Origin: Escherichia ruysiae
GTDB taxonomy: Bacteria > Pseudomonadota > Gammaproteobacteria > Enterobacterales > Enterobacteriaceae
Length of the DNA stretch: 64,000 nucleotides
Assembly: GCF_031323975.1 (NCBI RefSeq)
Contig: NZ_JAVIWS010000001.1
Location: 496,001 to 560,000 of the forward strand
Direction: 5' to 3'
Both the position numbers and the translations under genes were made by a program. This document shows positions 1 to 12,400 of this stretch, piece by piece. The notes under the pieces were generated by a model. That model was given only the letters and a program-made list of their open reading frames with translations, was not told where the DNA came from and searched no databases. Position 1 is the stretch's first letter; each line of letters opens with the position of its first letter.

Positions 1-510
1 AGTATTCTCGCCTGCTGCCATAAAAAATCCATTTTGTCTGAAAGGTTAAATCAGGCACATCATACTCCCCCCTTCAGTTCTTAAATAAAATCAACGCTCT
101 ATCTTCTGCACAAGATGCAGTTGCCATATTCAAATGTATGGATTCCTGGTGTTCACCGACAGCAACGGAGCCACTGATATGCTCTGTCACCCGGATTTAA
201 CGGGAGGATACAAGGTGCGGTGCCTGCCGTCCCTGAAGCGGAAGAGATACCGGAGTGCATCCGATCTGCTGAGCAATAGCATTCACAACAACTGAAGGTG
301 TATTCAGGATAATGGCCCTGTATTGGTCATTCCAGCTAGCAGGGAAAGCTCGTCAGTAAGCAAACGCGACTCGTCCCGGTCAAAAAAGTCTGTTCCTGTG
401 TAAACATCAATCATCGTAGATGACAGCATCGTGGAAAAACGATTCTGTGAAGGGTTTCATAAAAACAAGTGTGAAAGGAATAAAAGGCAGAAGTAAAAGT
501 AAAGAGTCAT
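1..510. other. gene-poor left end with possible decayed coding fragments
   Basis: No gene of convincing length lies here. On the minus strand a 41-codon frame (304-429, containing IDVYTGTDFFDRDES) is followed in another frame by a stretch (about 186-345) reading ILNTPSVVVNAIAQQIG. The two protein-like fragments lie in different frames and are separated by stops. This looks more like the worn 3' end of an old gene than random sequence, but I recognise no family. A plus-strand frame at 134-295 (53 codons) has no clear ribosome binding site. K-12 has aldA on this side of ydcF; I do not see it in the visible 500 bases. Confidence 0.3.
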
Positions 511-550
511 GCCCGTTTGCCAACGGTATTTCACAAACGGGCAATTTTTA
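511..550. terminator. hairpin terminator next to the ydcF 3' end
   Basis: A 9-bp inverted repeat, GCCCGTTTG (511-519) and CAAACGGGC (534-542), is followed on the plus strand by AATTTTTA. The T-tract is on the plus-strand side, so it best terminates rightward transcription entering from the left. It may also stop ydcF transcripts. Confidence 0.5.
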
Positions 551-1348
551 ACGTAGTGAACGACTTTCCATCGCTTCAATAAGCACAGCGTCGTGTTTCA
601 GCGTCTGCCAGGCCTGGGTGACTTCAGCGGGAAAGTCAACGTGAACGATAAAATCGCGCCCGCGTGGCCCATAGCCATCGCTATCATCGCGTAAACGCGG
701 CAGCTCGCCAGTGAGTAGTGATAGATAACGCTCAACTGGCCATAATCCTTCCAGTGGATTAGCAAATGCAACACTGTCTGCGTCATTCACTAATTGTGGT
801 ATAAATCCCGGATAACTTAACCAGCGTGGTGCATCGGGGTTGTCCCCGGTCATACGTCGGAACGTCGCCATCGTGCGCCGCTGCATGGTGGGGTCCTGCA
901 CGACGATAGCCGTGTGAACCCGTTCTTTGGCCTGATTCAGTAACGCGATACTGAAGCGGGCATTTTCTCCGCAGTTTGTTGACTGGTCTTCAATCAAGAT
1001 TTTTTCATGTGGAATATGCCAGAACTGATGGGCAATATCCGCCAGGATGGTAGCTTCTGACCTGCCTGTTGTGCGAATGGTGTTGTAATGCGGATGCCGG
1101 GCGATGGCACTGTATAAAAACGTTGTCGAGTGACCGATACCACCGCTGATCAGTAAAGGAATTTGCTGATCTCTGGCAATCTTGCAAGCGGCGTCGATAG
1201 TAGGGATAACCGCATTACCTGCAAGGATCACGCAATCAGCCTGATACGGAGCAGCACCGGAGAAATCATCCTGCGCCAGCCATCGACCGATAACGTTTAT
1301 GGCATCTATGGTTGCCGGCGAAAGCGTCGGAAACGGGGTAATATTCAT
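548..1348 (-). CDS. ydcF: YdcF, DUF218 family protein
   Basis: 266 residues, the same length as the K-12 protein and nearly identical to it from memory. It belongs to the DUF218 (YdcF/SanA-like) family, with a Rossmann-type core. E. coli YdcF has been reported to bind S-adenosylmethionine, but its cellular reaction is unknown. Visible landmarks are the early VILAG segment and the mid-protein DPTMQRRT segment, typical of the family. The start at 1348 (MNITPF) is preferred over the upstream in-frame ATG at 1408 because it has the strong SD GGAGGAACC and gives the family length. It is probably a single-gene unit downstream of hrpA on the same strand, separated from it by a terminator. Confidence 0.95.
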   Translation of the reverse strand: MNITPFPTLSPATIDAINVIGRWLAQDDFSGAAPYQADCVILAGNAVIPTIDAACKIARDQQIPLLISGGIGHSTTFLYSAIARHPHYNTIRTTGRSEATILADIAHQFWHIPHEKILIEDQSTNCGENARFSIALLNQAKERVHTAIVVQDPTMQRRTMATFRRMTGDNPDAPRWLSYPGFIPQLVNDADSVAFANPLEGLWPVERYLSLLTGELPRLRDDSDGYGPRGRDFIVHVDFPAEVTQAWQTLKHDAVLIEAMESRSLR

Positions 1349-1560
1349 GGTTCCTCCTTCTCGTTCCCTTAAGAATACTGCGTGAGATAATAATGAGAAG
1401 CGGAGCACTCTGAAAGGAGGAAGTCGTATTTCGTTAACCGCCTCTGCGCAAACATGGCATATGTTTTACAGAAAAGCTGTAGATAAACATTATTCATCTT
1501 GCAGCAGAGAATTGTATTTTTCTGAACTCCTGAATTTTGCCCTTACCGTTTTTAGAATTA

Positions 1561-1600
1561 ATATAAAACCCGGCGCTAAATGCTTACCGGGTTTTAGATT
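1561..1600 (-). terminator. hrpA rho-independent terminator
   Basis: Inverted repeat AAAACCCGG (1565-1573) / CCGGGTTTT (1587-1595). Read on the minus strand it comes about 25 bases after the hrpA stop and ends in a T-rich stretch. Confidence 0.75.
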
Positions 1601-1619
1601 TATCAACCAGATTGCAGCG

Positions 1620-4600
1620 TTATCCGTTAATCTGCTCCATCGCCTGCAAAATACGCTTGTCAGAAATAGGATAAGGCGTACCAAGTTGTTGAGCGAAGTA
1701 ACTGACGCGCAACTCCTCTATCATCCAGCGAATCTCTTTCACGTCTTCATCCTCACGACGTGCTGGCGGCAGTTTGTTGATCCACTGCTGCCACGCCTGC
1801 TGGACGTTTTCGACTTTCAGCATCTGAGCACGGTCACGATGCGGGTCAACCGCCAGTTTTTCCAGTCGTTTTTCAATCGCCTGCAAATAACGCAGCGTGT
1901 CACCCAGACGTTTGAAACCGTTACCGGTGACAAAACCGCGATATACCAGCCCGCCCATCTGCGCTTTGATATCTGAAAGTCCCAGCGCCATCGTCATATC
2001 AACGCGCCCTTTCAGGCGTTTATTGATATTGAACACCGCTGTGAGGATTTGCTCGACCTGCTTCGCAATATCCACCACCGTATCGTTCAGTTCGGCACGC
2101 ACTTTTTCATGCAGCCCAGCAAAGCCTTCTTCCGTCCAGACAGGGCCACCGTTGGCATCGATCAATTTATCCACACCGCAGGAGATACAGTCGTCGATCA
2201 GATCCAGCACTTTGCCATACGGGTTAAAGTACAGCCCTAACTTGGCTTTGTTTGGTAACTTTTCATGCAAGTACTTGATCGGCGATGGAATATTCAGCAG
2301 TAGCAAACGGCGAAGACCGTTCCACATCGCTTGCTTCTGTTCCAGCGGATTATCAAACAGTTTGATCGCCACACTGTCGCGCTCATCCACCAGCGCCGGC
2401 CACGCCTTCACTTTGTAGTTGCCGCGCTTCTGCTCGTAGCTTTCCGGCAGTTGCCCAAAGCTCCAGATATGTAAGCCGCTCTGCTCGATACCGTCATCCG
2501 CCACCGCAGACAGCGTTTCCTGCACTTTGCCTTTCAGCGCGTCTTTCAGATCTTGTAGCGAGCGCCCTTCTTTTAGCTTCTTGTTTTTGTCATCCACCAC
2601 GCGGAAGGTGATTTTCAGGTGATCGGGCACCTGATCCCAGTGCCAGTCCTCGCGGTCAACGGTAACGCCGGTCATCCGCCGCAGCTCGCGCTCAAGGCTG
2701 TCGAGCAACGGCAGCTCCAGTGGCGTGACGCGGCCTAAGAACGCTTCGGCGTAGTTTGGCGCGGGTACAAAATTACGCCGTACCGGTTTCGGCAACGATT
2801 TAATCAGAGCAATCACCAGTTCGCGGCGCAGACCGGGGATCTGCCACTCAAAACCGCTCTCTTCCACTTGGTTAAGTAACGGCAGCGGAATATGTACCGT
2901 CACGCCGTCCGCATCCGCCCCCGGCTCAAACTGATAACTTAAACGCAGCTTGAGATTGCCCTGATGCCAGAAGTTCGGGTAATCCAGCTTGCTGATTTTT
3001 TCCGCCCCTTCTTTGATCAACATGCTCTTTTCAAAGTTCAGCAAATCAGGCGTTTCGCGGCTGACTTTTTTCCACCAGCTGTCGAAGTGACGTGCGGAGA
3101 TCACATCGTGGCTGATGCGCTGGTCGTAAAACTCAAACAACGTTTCGTCGTCCACCAGAATATCGCGCCGACGTGATTTGTGTTCCAGCTCTTCTACTTC
3201 CGCCCGCAGTTTCAGGTTTTCGCGGAAGAATACGTGCCGCGTCTGCCAGTCACCTTCCACCAGCGCGTGGCGAATAAAGAGTTCACGACATAATGCCGGA
3301 TCAATCTGGCTGTAGTTGACCTTACGCGCAGCAACAATTGGCAACCCGTAAACGGTGACTTTTTCCGTTGCCATCACCGCGCCTTGCGCCCGTTCCCAGT
3401 GCGGTTCGCTGTAGGTGCGTTTAATCAAATGCTGAGCGACGGGTTCTACCCATTCCGGATCGATGCGTGCCGCAATACGCCCCCACAGACGGCTGGTTTC
3501 TACCAGTTCCGCCACCATTACCCATTTCGGTGGCTTTTTGAATAAACCAGAACCGGGGAAGATGGAGAAACGCGCGTTACGTGCGCCGGTATATTCCTGT
3601 TTATCGGCATCTTTCATGCCGATATGCGAAAGCAAACCGGTCAGTAAGGCGATATGAATTTCGCGATACTCCGCCGGTTCGCTGTTAACCGGAATGCCAA
3701 GTTCTTTTACTACCTGGCGCAACTGGGTGTAGATATCCTGCCATTCGCGCACACGCAGATAGTTGAGATAATCGGTACGACACAGGCGACGGAAGGCGTT
3801 TGAAGAAAGCGCCTTTTGCTGCTCGCCAAGATAATTCCACAGATTCACAAACGCCAGGAAGTCAGACTCTTTGTCGTGGAAGCGACGATGTTTTTCGTCC
3901 GATGCCTGCTGTTTGTCCATCGGACGTTCGCGCGGATCCTGAATGGAGAGCGCGGACGTGATAATCATCGCCTCACGCACGCAGCCATGTTTTTGCGCTT
4001 CCAGCACCATACGCGCCAGACGTGGGTCGACAGGCAACTGCGAGAGCTGACGACCGAGCGGCGTCAGTTTATAGGCGCTGGCCTGTTCATCAGTGGTGAT
4101 CGCGCCCAGCTCTTCGAGCAGACGCACACCGTCCTGAATATTGCGTTTATCCGGCGCTTCGACAAACGGGAACGCGGCAATATCGCCCAGCCCCAGCGCG
4201 GTCATCTGCAAAATAACCGAGGCCAGGTTGGTACGCAGAATTTCCGGGTCGGTAAACTCCGGGCGCGAGAGAAAATCGTCTTCGGAATAGAGACGAATAC
4301 AGATCCCTTCTGACACACGTCCGCAGCGACCTTTACGCTGATTAGCAGAAGCCTGCGAAATCGGCTCAATCGGCAAACGCTGCACTTTCGTGCGATAGCT
4401 ATAGCGGCTGATACGCGCCGTACCGGGGTCGATAACGTATTTAATACCCGGTACGGTCAGCGACGTTTCCGCGACGTTGGTCGCCAGCACAATGCGCCGT
4501 CCGCTGTGCGACTGGAAGACGCGGTTTTGTTCGCTGTTAGATAGTCGTGCGTAAAGCGGCAAGATTTCGGTATGACGCAGATTCAGCTTGTTCAGCGCAT

Positions 4601-5522
4601 CGGCGGTATCGCGAATTTCCCGCTCGCCGCTCATAAAGATCAGGATATCACCAGGGCTTTCCTGGCTTAGCTCTTCTACGGCATCGAAAATAGCCTGCAA
4701 CTGGTCGCGTTCGGTGTCATCCGCTTCTTCAACAATCGGACGATAGCGCACTTCCACCGGATAAGTGCGACCGGAGACTTCGATGATCGGCGCATTATTA
4801 AAGTGGCGTGAGAAACGTTCAGGATCGATGGTCGCCGAGGTGATGATCACTTTCAGATCTGGACGACGCGGCAGCAACTCTTTCAGATAACCGAGCAGAA
4901 AATCAATGTTCAGGCTACGCTCGTGCGCTTCGTCGATGATGATAGTGTCATACTGCATCAGCAGGCGATCCTGCTGGATTTCCGCCAGCAAGATACCGTC
5001 AGTTATCAGTTTGACCATCGTATTGTCGCTTACGTGATCGCTAAAACGAACCTTATAACCGATACAACCACCGGGCTCGGTCTGCAACTCTTCAGCAATA
5101 CGGTTCGCTACCGTTCGTGCCGCCAGGCGACGCGGCTGGGTATGGCCGATCAGCCCTTTAATCCCGCGCCCCAGTTCCATACAGATTTTCGGTAACTGGG
5201 TGGTTTTACCGGAACCCGTTTCACCGGCGACAATGACGACCTGGTGATCGCGAATCGCTTCGAGAATGTCCTGTTTTTTCTGACTAACCGGTAAATTTTC
5301 CGGATAAGTAATCTCCGGACGCGCCGCTTCACGCAGCAGGACTTTCCCTGCTGCCAGGTCAATCTCTTTTGCCATTTCCTGGAAAATAGCCTGTTGTGCA
5401 TCAGGATTTTTAACCTTCTTCACACCATGCAGACGGCGGGAAAAACGCAGTCTGTCGCGCAGCATCAGCGAATCCAGCCGCTGCTGCAAAGCAGTAAAGG
5501 TCAATTTTTGTTGTTCTGTCAT
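1620..5522 (-). CDS. hrpA: HrpA, DEAH-box RNA helicase
   Basis: 1300 residues, the K-12 length. HrpA is a cytoplasmic DEAH/RHA ATP-dependent RNA helicase. It was first linked to processing of daa fimbrial mRNA and more recently to rescue of stalled or collided ribosomes. Walker A, AGETGSGKT, lies near residues 99-107, and the DEAH box is at about 197-200 within IIIDEAHERS. The second RecA lobe carries SATID and a QRKGRCGR motif VI. A helicase-associated domain and the long HrpA-specific C-terminal region (DUF3418) follow. It is divergent from azoR, with a 200-base intergenic region between them. No break or missing motif was seen. Confidence 0.97.
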   Translation of the reverse strand: MTEQQKLTFTALQQRLDSLMLRDRLRFSRRLHGVKKVKNPDAQQAIFQEMAKEIDLAAGKVLLREAARPEITYPENLPVSQKKQDILEAIRDHQVVIVAGETGSGKTTQLPKICMELGRGIKGLIGHTQPRRLAARTVANRIAEELQTEPGGCIGYKVRFSDHVSDNTMVKLITDGILLAEIQQDRLLMQYDTIIIDEAHERSLNIDFLLGYLKELLPRRPDLKVIITSATIDPERFSRHFNNAPIIEVSGRTYPVEVRYRPIVEEADDTERDQLQAIFDAVEELSQESPGDILIFMSGEREIRDTADALNKLNLRHTEILPLYARLSNSEQNRVFQSHSGRRIVLATNVAETSLTVPGIKYVIDPGTARISRYSYRTKVQRLPIEPISQASANQRKGRCGRVSEGICIRLYSEDDFLSRPEFTDPEILRTNLASVILQMTALGLGDIAAFPFVEAPDKRNIQDGVRLLEELGAITTDEQASAYKLTPLGRQLSQLPVDPRLARMVLEAQKHGCVREAMIITSALSIQDPRERPMDKQQASDEKHRRFHDKESDFLAFVNLWNYLGEQQKALSSNAFRRLCRTDYLNYLRVREWQDIYTQLRQVVKELGIPVNSEPAEYREIHIALLTGLLSHIGMKDADKQEYTGARNARFSIFPGSGLFKKPPKWVMVAELVETSRLWGRIAARIDPEWVEPVAQHLIKRTYSEPHWERAQGAVMATEKVTVYGLPIVAARKVNYSQIDPALCRELFIRHALVEGDWQTRHVFFRENLKLRAEVEELEHKSRRRDILVDDETLFEFYDQRISHDVISARHFDSWWKKVSRETPDLLNFEKSMLIKEGAEKISKLDYPNFWHQGNLKLRLSYQFEPGADADGVTVHIPLPLLNQVEESGFEWQIPGLRRELVIALIKSLPKPVRRNFVPAPNYAEAFLGRVTPLELPLLDSLERELRRMTGVTVDREDWHWDQVPDHLKITFRVVDDKNKKLKEGRSLQDLKDALKGKVQETLSAVADDGIEQSGLHIWSFGQLPESYEQKRGNYKVKAWPALVDERDSVAIKLFDNPLEQKQAMWNGLRRLLLLNIPSPIKYLHEKLPNKAKLGLYFNPYGKVLDLIDDCISCGVDKLIDANGGPVWTEEGFAGLHEKVRAELNDTVVDIAKQVEQILTAVFNINKRLKGRVDMTMALGLSDIKAQMGGLVYRGFVTGNGFKRLGDTLRYLQAIEKRLEKLAVDPHRDRAQMLKVENVQQAWQQWINKLPPARREDEDVKEIRWMIEELRVSYFAQQLGTPYPISDKRILQAMEQING

Positions 5523-5713
5523 AACGTTAGTGGGCAGTAGTCTGCCTGATTAATTTTCTTTTAAATGATAGATATAGAGTACCACATCGCGGCTTTCTAT
5601 GCGTTGTTCAATAAATTCGAACATAGACTTCGATTTATTGCGCTATCTCTGTGGCAGGATTGTGAATAAAGTGTCAACAAGCAACGGGGCATCGCCCATT
5701 CAAACATCTATAA

Positions 5714-6328
<615 letters not shown>

Positions 6329-6336
6329 GTTTTAAG

Positions 6337-6366
6337 AGGCCTCCTGCAACTGTGGGAGGCTTTTTA
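6337..6366 (+). terminator. azoR rho-independent terminator
   Basis: GCCTCC (6339-6344) pairs with GGAGGC (6355-6360), then TTTTTATT. It starts 10 bases after the azoR stop. Confidence 0.85.
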
Positions 6367-6370
6367 TTGT

Positions 6371-6409
6371 TATCCCTGAACGACCTCTTGAGGAGGTTGT
6401 TTAGGGATA
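6371..6409 (+). repeat. 17-bp imperfect inverted repeat between the azoR and ydbA terminators
   Basis: The left arm 6371-6387 (TATCCCTGAACGACCTC) and right arm 6393-6409 (GAGGTTGTTTAGGGATA) match at 15 of 17 positions. Both differences are C to T changes in the right arm, giving G-U pairs in a plus-strand RNA but A-C mismatches in a minus-strand RNA. No T-tract follows. It may be a 3' stability hairpin for azoR read-through RNA. Confidence 0.6.
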
Positions 6410-6412
6410 ACG

Positions 6413-6455
6413 ATAAAAAAAACCGCAACCTGTATCAGCGTTGCGGTTTTTGTGT
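6413..6455 (-). terminator. ydbA terminator
   Basis: AACCGCAAC (6421-6429) pairs with GTTGCGGTT (6440-6448). On the minus strand the stem is followed by TTTTTTTAT, directly after the autotransporter gene. Confidence 0.85.
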
Positions 6456-6468
6456 CGCAGATTAAAAA

Positions 6469-9400
6469 TCAGAACGTTTTCTTAAAGTTCAGCATCACGC
6501 CTTTATCGCTGATGCCGTCCTCTTTCCAGTGGTAAGCGTCCAGATGCAGCGAACTTTCTTTGCTGCTGTACTTCACGCCAACGCTTGCCAGGCTATTGAT
6601 ACCGCCGCCCTTCTGCCCGTCGTCAACATTAAAGTACTGACTGCCAGCTCCGGCAAGACTTGCTGTACGCTGGCTCTTCGCATAACTCAGGTTTGGGCCA
6701 CCTTCCAGCGTCGCGTTCGCGCTCCAGCCGTCTTTACCTGCGTAGTCCAGTTTCAGGCCAACGATGCCGTCCACCGCCGTTTCGCTGCCGCTGTTCATAT
6801 TCAGGTTAAAGTCACCGGCGTTGCGTTCCTGATAACCGCCTTCCAGCGTGTGGCGCAGTTTCACTCCGGCATACGGCGTTATTTTCAACCCTTCGCGTGG
6901 TTCAAAGGTTTTCGCCCCTTCGCTGCGGAACTCCAGGTACTGCTGTTTCACGTTGGTATCGGCTGTTTTACTGACGTCGCCGTAGGCTACGGCACGGCTG
7001 CTGTCGAGGTTATGAACATCATAACGCAGGGCGTTATTCCAGCTCATCCCGTTTTCGAACGCCATCTGGTGCTTCAGTCCAAAGAACTGGCTGTAGCCGC
7101 CGGTTACGCCGTTGTCCCCTGCCGAGTCAGAACCGTTACCATCCAGACGGGCGATCCCATACTCCAGGCTCAGGCTCTGGCTTTCACTCAGGTCGAGAGT
7201 TTTACGCAGCGCCAACATGTCATATTGCGTGTCGTTGCCCAGTTCCGCGCGCGGATCGCCTTTTGCCACCACGTTGAACGCCAGACCGTTGCCCACCTTC
7301 GGTGCGGCATCCGCCAGCATACTGAAGCGGTTGCTTAACACCCGTGCTTCACGGAATACGGTGGTCGCCTGACTGCCGCTGATTTGCTTAAGCGCACTGT
7401 TAAGCTCCGCCGTGGTGCCTACGTTCAGACTGGTGTATAGCTCGTTATTGGTGTAACCCGCGTCCAGCGCCTGCGCAACATCATTCACCGAGGCATCGGT
7501 AGCCACATCGGTATAAGCGTTTTTGTTCATGGTGACGTCAACGTTACCGCTGGCATCGGTGCTACCCTGCGCATTCCACACCACAGAGGTGGAGGTGATG
7601 GCATCAGCATCCGTCAGGTTACTGCCCTGCACCACGTTATCGAAGGTGACTGTGGTGTCTGCTGTGCCTGCGGCGAAGCCGGTGTTGATTTCCACGCCGC
7701 TCATGCTGGCATTGTTTACTTTCAGCTTACCGGCGCTGCCATCAGCGTTGGTTCCCACAACGTAGCCGTTGAGGCTGTTGGTGCCGCTCTCTTCGCCCGT
7801 TGTGTTATCAACAAACGATGTCACCGTGGTATTCGGCACATCCGGCAACGTGTAATCGCCGTAATGGACTTCGGTGGAGTTACCGTTGTTACCGTTAATA
7901 CCTTCCACGTTCACGCTGTCGCCCTGTTTGATCAGGCCTGACCCGGTTACGCCATCGGCGATCACTACCGTACCGTTGTTGACTACGTGGCCATTCGTCC
8001 CCAGCACACTGAACGCATAAGAATCATTGGCATAGATATTAATGGTGCCATTGTTCTCAATAACTGCGTCCGCCGTGGCATTGGCATCCAGTTGCATACC
8101 AATCAGGCCGGTATCGGTCGTGCCTTCCGTTCCCAGATTAATAATGCCCTTATTGACCAGTTGCGCGTTATTATTCCCTTCCATCGCCACGGTATTATTG
8201 CCGCTGATGTTCATGGTGCCGTCATTCTGCGCGACATAGTTGGTGTGCGTGAATTTCACGGCGCTGGCGTTATCATGATCGAAATTAATCTCGCCTTCAC
8301 TCATGTTCCAGAAGAACGCGTCCGTAGCTGCGGCGTTACTGGCGCTGACAACGACTGATTTGGCGATTGAATCCACTTTACCATTGTTAATAAAGCGCCC
8401 GTTCCCCCCCCAAATATTGACTGCGCCGTTGTGGGAGGAGTTCGTCAGTGACATATGCCCGGTGTTGTAGAGCGTGCCAGACTGGTTGATGTGAACGGCG
8501 TTTTTGTTGTTATCGAGAATAAATTCGCCGTGGTTGTTAAAAACGGCATTGTTATCGATTTCCAGCATCCCGGCATTATTGTCTTCGCTGCTGTTGCCCA
8601 GAATCCAGGTGCCGTCGTTATTCACCACTGCATTATTGGTTAATTTAGAACCATGTTTTACAATGCCGTCTTTTTGGTTATTGAAGATGCCGTTCTGCTG
8701 GTCGATGCGACTGGTGACGGTGCCGCTGTTGTTAAAGACGCCCGCTTTCTGCACCAGTTTATTAACCGTGCCAGAGTTGTTCACCTGCGAAGTATTTTTG
8801 CCAGCATACATTGTTACCTGGCCAGAAACCGTGCCATCGTTATTCAGCGTGCCGCCATCAACATCGATATTGCTAAGTGTACCCGCGTTATCGACCTCTC
8901 CGCCTTCGTTCAGTTTAATCTGGTTGTTGATATTTCCTGTTGCGGTATTTTCCAGTTCACCGTTCAGCACCGTCACCACTGGGCCAGAAATCGTACCGGA
9001 GTTGATGACGCTGCCTGGCGTGGTGTTAGTAATCACCACAGACTGAGCGAAATTCGTTGACTGCCCTTCGGTGCTGAGCGTGTCTCCCCCGGTGTAGACC
9101 AGGCTAACTGCCGGATCGGTCGGGTTATACTCACTGGAATTTTCACAAACGCCCAGCGTGCAAATGGTACCGTAATTAATAATGGTGCCTGAACCGTCGG
9201 TATAAAAAGCCTGGCCGACACCGGTATTAATATTAATCACGCCGGTCTTGTCGTTAATCGCCACGCCACTGCCAATCGCGCCCATCGCAAATAGCTGGTT
9301 ATCCTGCTGCTTAGTGACGTCTTCATCCGCCGTCAGATTGATAGTGCCCTGGTTTACCGCTGTACCGCCATTAAGTGCTAGCATACCAAAACCTTCATTC

Positions 9401-12400
9401 TTGACGTTGATGGTTCCGGTATTTAGCCCGGTAGCATCAGCCCAACCGGCGTCGGTTGAGCCTATCAGCATACCACCGCCCATCAAGTAAACAGTATCAG
9501 TTTGCCAATAAGTTTCACTGGTGATATCGCCGTTCTCATCCATAGTCGGAATAAAGCTATCGACGTTTATTTCTCCGTCATTGCTGGCGGTACCTTTTGA
9601 TGCAGAAACCCCATAGGTTCCTGCACCACGCAGATTGATTGTCGCGCCACTTTGGTTTTCGGCTTCCCCATAACCGCTTGCGAGCACCGCGTAGTAGGTT
9701 CTGTTAAGCCATCCCAGGGGATAAACGCCTTCTCCCCCTCCACCAACTGGAGAGAGCGTAGATGTCAGATTAATTACCCCACCTGAGGCATTGGATGCGA
9801 AGCTATCTTGCCCGTTAGAGCGCATTACTGCTGTTTTACCATCACTCGAACTGTCTGTTCCGGTTTTAACATTCATTGTTCCAGTATTGACGATCCTGGC
9901 ACCGCTAACAGCAGTCATGATTTCTTTCGCCGCCGAGGCGTTAATGATTCCTTTATTCTCTGCACTCGAACCAATACCATTCGCCGAAATGATCGAGTTA
10001 TGACCAAAAAAATTGGAGTCGCGAACCGGGCTGAAAATATCCGTAACGGAATTTTCATCAATTATAACCTGACCGCCTCCCGTAACATAAAAAAGCGACA
10101 CTGTACTGCGCACTGCGGTAACATCCAGAACAGAATGCCCACTGATATTAACCGTACTCTTACCAGAGACATTAATACCATTAATAACATGACCGCCGGT
10201 ATCCCCTGTTATATTTATACCGCCATTCAGATTAATGACATTATCATCCCCAATAACAACCACACCATCCAGTTCAGGCTGTTCGTCGTGTGCAGCACCA
10301 AATAAAGGAGAGTAGGCTTCAATATTTAAATTACCGCTTAAATTAACCGTGTTATTTTCACCGGTAACAATTAAACCGTTAAGATGTTCATCGGATGTCG
10401 TCGGCGATGTGCTCATATCTGAGGCCAGATTGATGTCACCCTCCAGCGTTACCTGGCTATCATTTCCGGCAATACTTATGCCCGTCGCCCCCTGGAAATT
10501 ACCGCTGTCATCCCGCTCATGCGTGACATTTATATCGCCACGCAGAGACACCAGTTCACGATCGCCAACGAGGGAAACACCAATGGCATTTTGCGAAACA
10601 TTAAGTTCACCGATGTTACCGAACTGCTCATCATCACCTTCGATCAGTACACCAACAGAATCTTTGTCGATAACGGTGATTTTACCAGTATTGCCAATTT
10701 TGGCATTTTTACCTTTTATATCAATACCATGCGAGGAACCACTGACGTAAAGATCGCCGTTCTGAAGAATGCTTACATCATCACCCATAACTCGCGTTCC
10801 GACGGTATTTTTACCATCTACGGACATATCACCGGAAATTTCAAGATTGTTGCCGTTGCCAGATAAATTTACGCCCGTCGCATTTTCGCCCGCAATGCTC
10901 AGCTCATACGTTGTCAGCGTGATGCTGTTATCGTTGCCGTTTACTTCCAGACCCGTAGTGGCGTCGTTAACAGACATCTTGCCTGAAAGTGAAACACTAC
11001 CTTCGTTACCGGCAACTTTAATCCCTGTACCGCTATTGTTAGTGGTGATATCCCCCACGTTGACAAAGGTTGCATTATCGCCATCGATCAGTACACCGAA
11101 TGGATTACCTTCGTGCCCCTTATCACCAACAGTAATATCACCAATGTTCATGAACGTGGCGTCACTGCCATCCAGCAATACGCCGATGGATTTATCATCC
11201 ACCACGGTAATATTGCCTTTGTTACTGACAATGGTGCCATTCCCCGTAACGTCAATACCGTGTGCAGCGTCACTGACGTAAAGATCGCCTTCCTGCTTGA
11301 TAAGTGCGTCATTACCAACAATTTTGGTCGCTGCCGAGTTTTCGCCATCGACGGTCATATTCCCTTTATTATCGATAGCGGCATCGTCACCGTTAATCAG
11401 ACTACCGGTACCGCCGTTGGTAAATATGGCGTCGCCCTGGGTATTAATCGTCGAGTTGTTGCCGTTAACAATAACGGCTGTACCGCCATTCACTTCGGTT
11501 TCGCCATTGTTATTGATGGTGATGTCATCACCAGTCAGGATACCCACCACGGAACCTTCGCCAATCGCAGTGGTTTTCCCGTCATTGTTCAGAACAATAT
11601 TATCGCCTTCCACGGTCATTACCGTACCGCCATTCAGCGCAGTGTTGCCGCCCAGGTCGGTAATAATGGCGTCACTCACTTTGATATCGTTGCCTGTTGT
11701 TCCATCAACCACCACGCCGGCTTCTTTGGTGATGTGGATTTTGCCTTCGTCGTCGTAGCTCCAGATGATTCCGCCCGCTTTGTTAACGCCTTCGAAGACT
11801 GCCGTGTTGCTGTCTTCATTTACTTTCCACTGCTTAACGATTGTCTGGCGACCATCTTTTGCCGTCAGGGTATAGCTGCCATCCGCATTCTCGGTGTAGG
11901 TAAAGGTTGCATTACGGATCTGCACCGTTTTTTCAGCTTGATCCCAGGTAACGTTGTTGTTGTATTTGATCGGATCCGGTTTGTCATCCGGCGGTACTGG
12001 CGTGTCTCCGCCATCGTCTGGCGGTACTGGTGTGTCTCCGCCATCGTCCGGCGGTACTGGCGTGTCTCCGCCATCGTCCGGCGGTACTGGTGTGTCTCCG
12101 CCATCGTCCGGCGGTACTGGCGTGTCTCCGCCATCGTCCGGCGGTACTGGTGTGTCTCCGCCATCGTCCGGCGGTACTGGCGTGTCTCCGCCATCGTCCG
12201 GCGGTACTGGCGTGTCTCCGCCATCGTCCGGCGGTACTGGCGTGTCTCCGCCATCGTCCGGCGGTACTGGCGTGTCTCCGCCATCGTCTGGCGGTACTGG
12301 CGTGTCTCCGCCATCGTCTGGCGGTACTGGTGTGTCTCCGCCATCATCCGGTGGTACTGGTGTATTACCGCCATCATCCGGCACCGGAGACGGATCGTCG

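Noticed and set aside
1461..1976. 171-residue plus-strand ORF opposite the end of hrpA
   Set aside because: Antisense shadow of hrpA and its terminator; no family resemblance.
12001..12360. CRISPR-like array of 30-bp repeats
   Set aside because: The units abut without spacers and encode a regular decapeptide in frame with the autotransporter; it is a coding VNTR.
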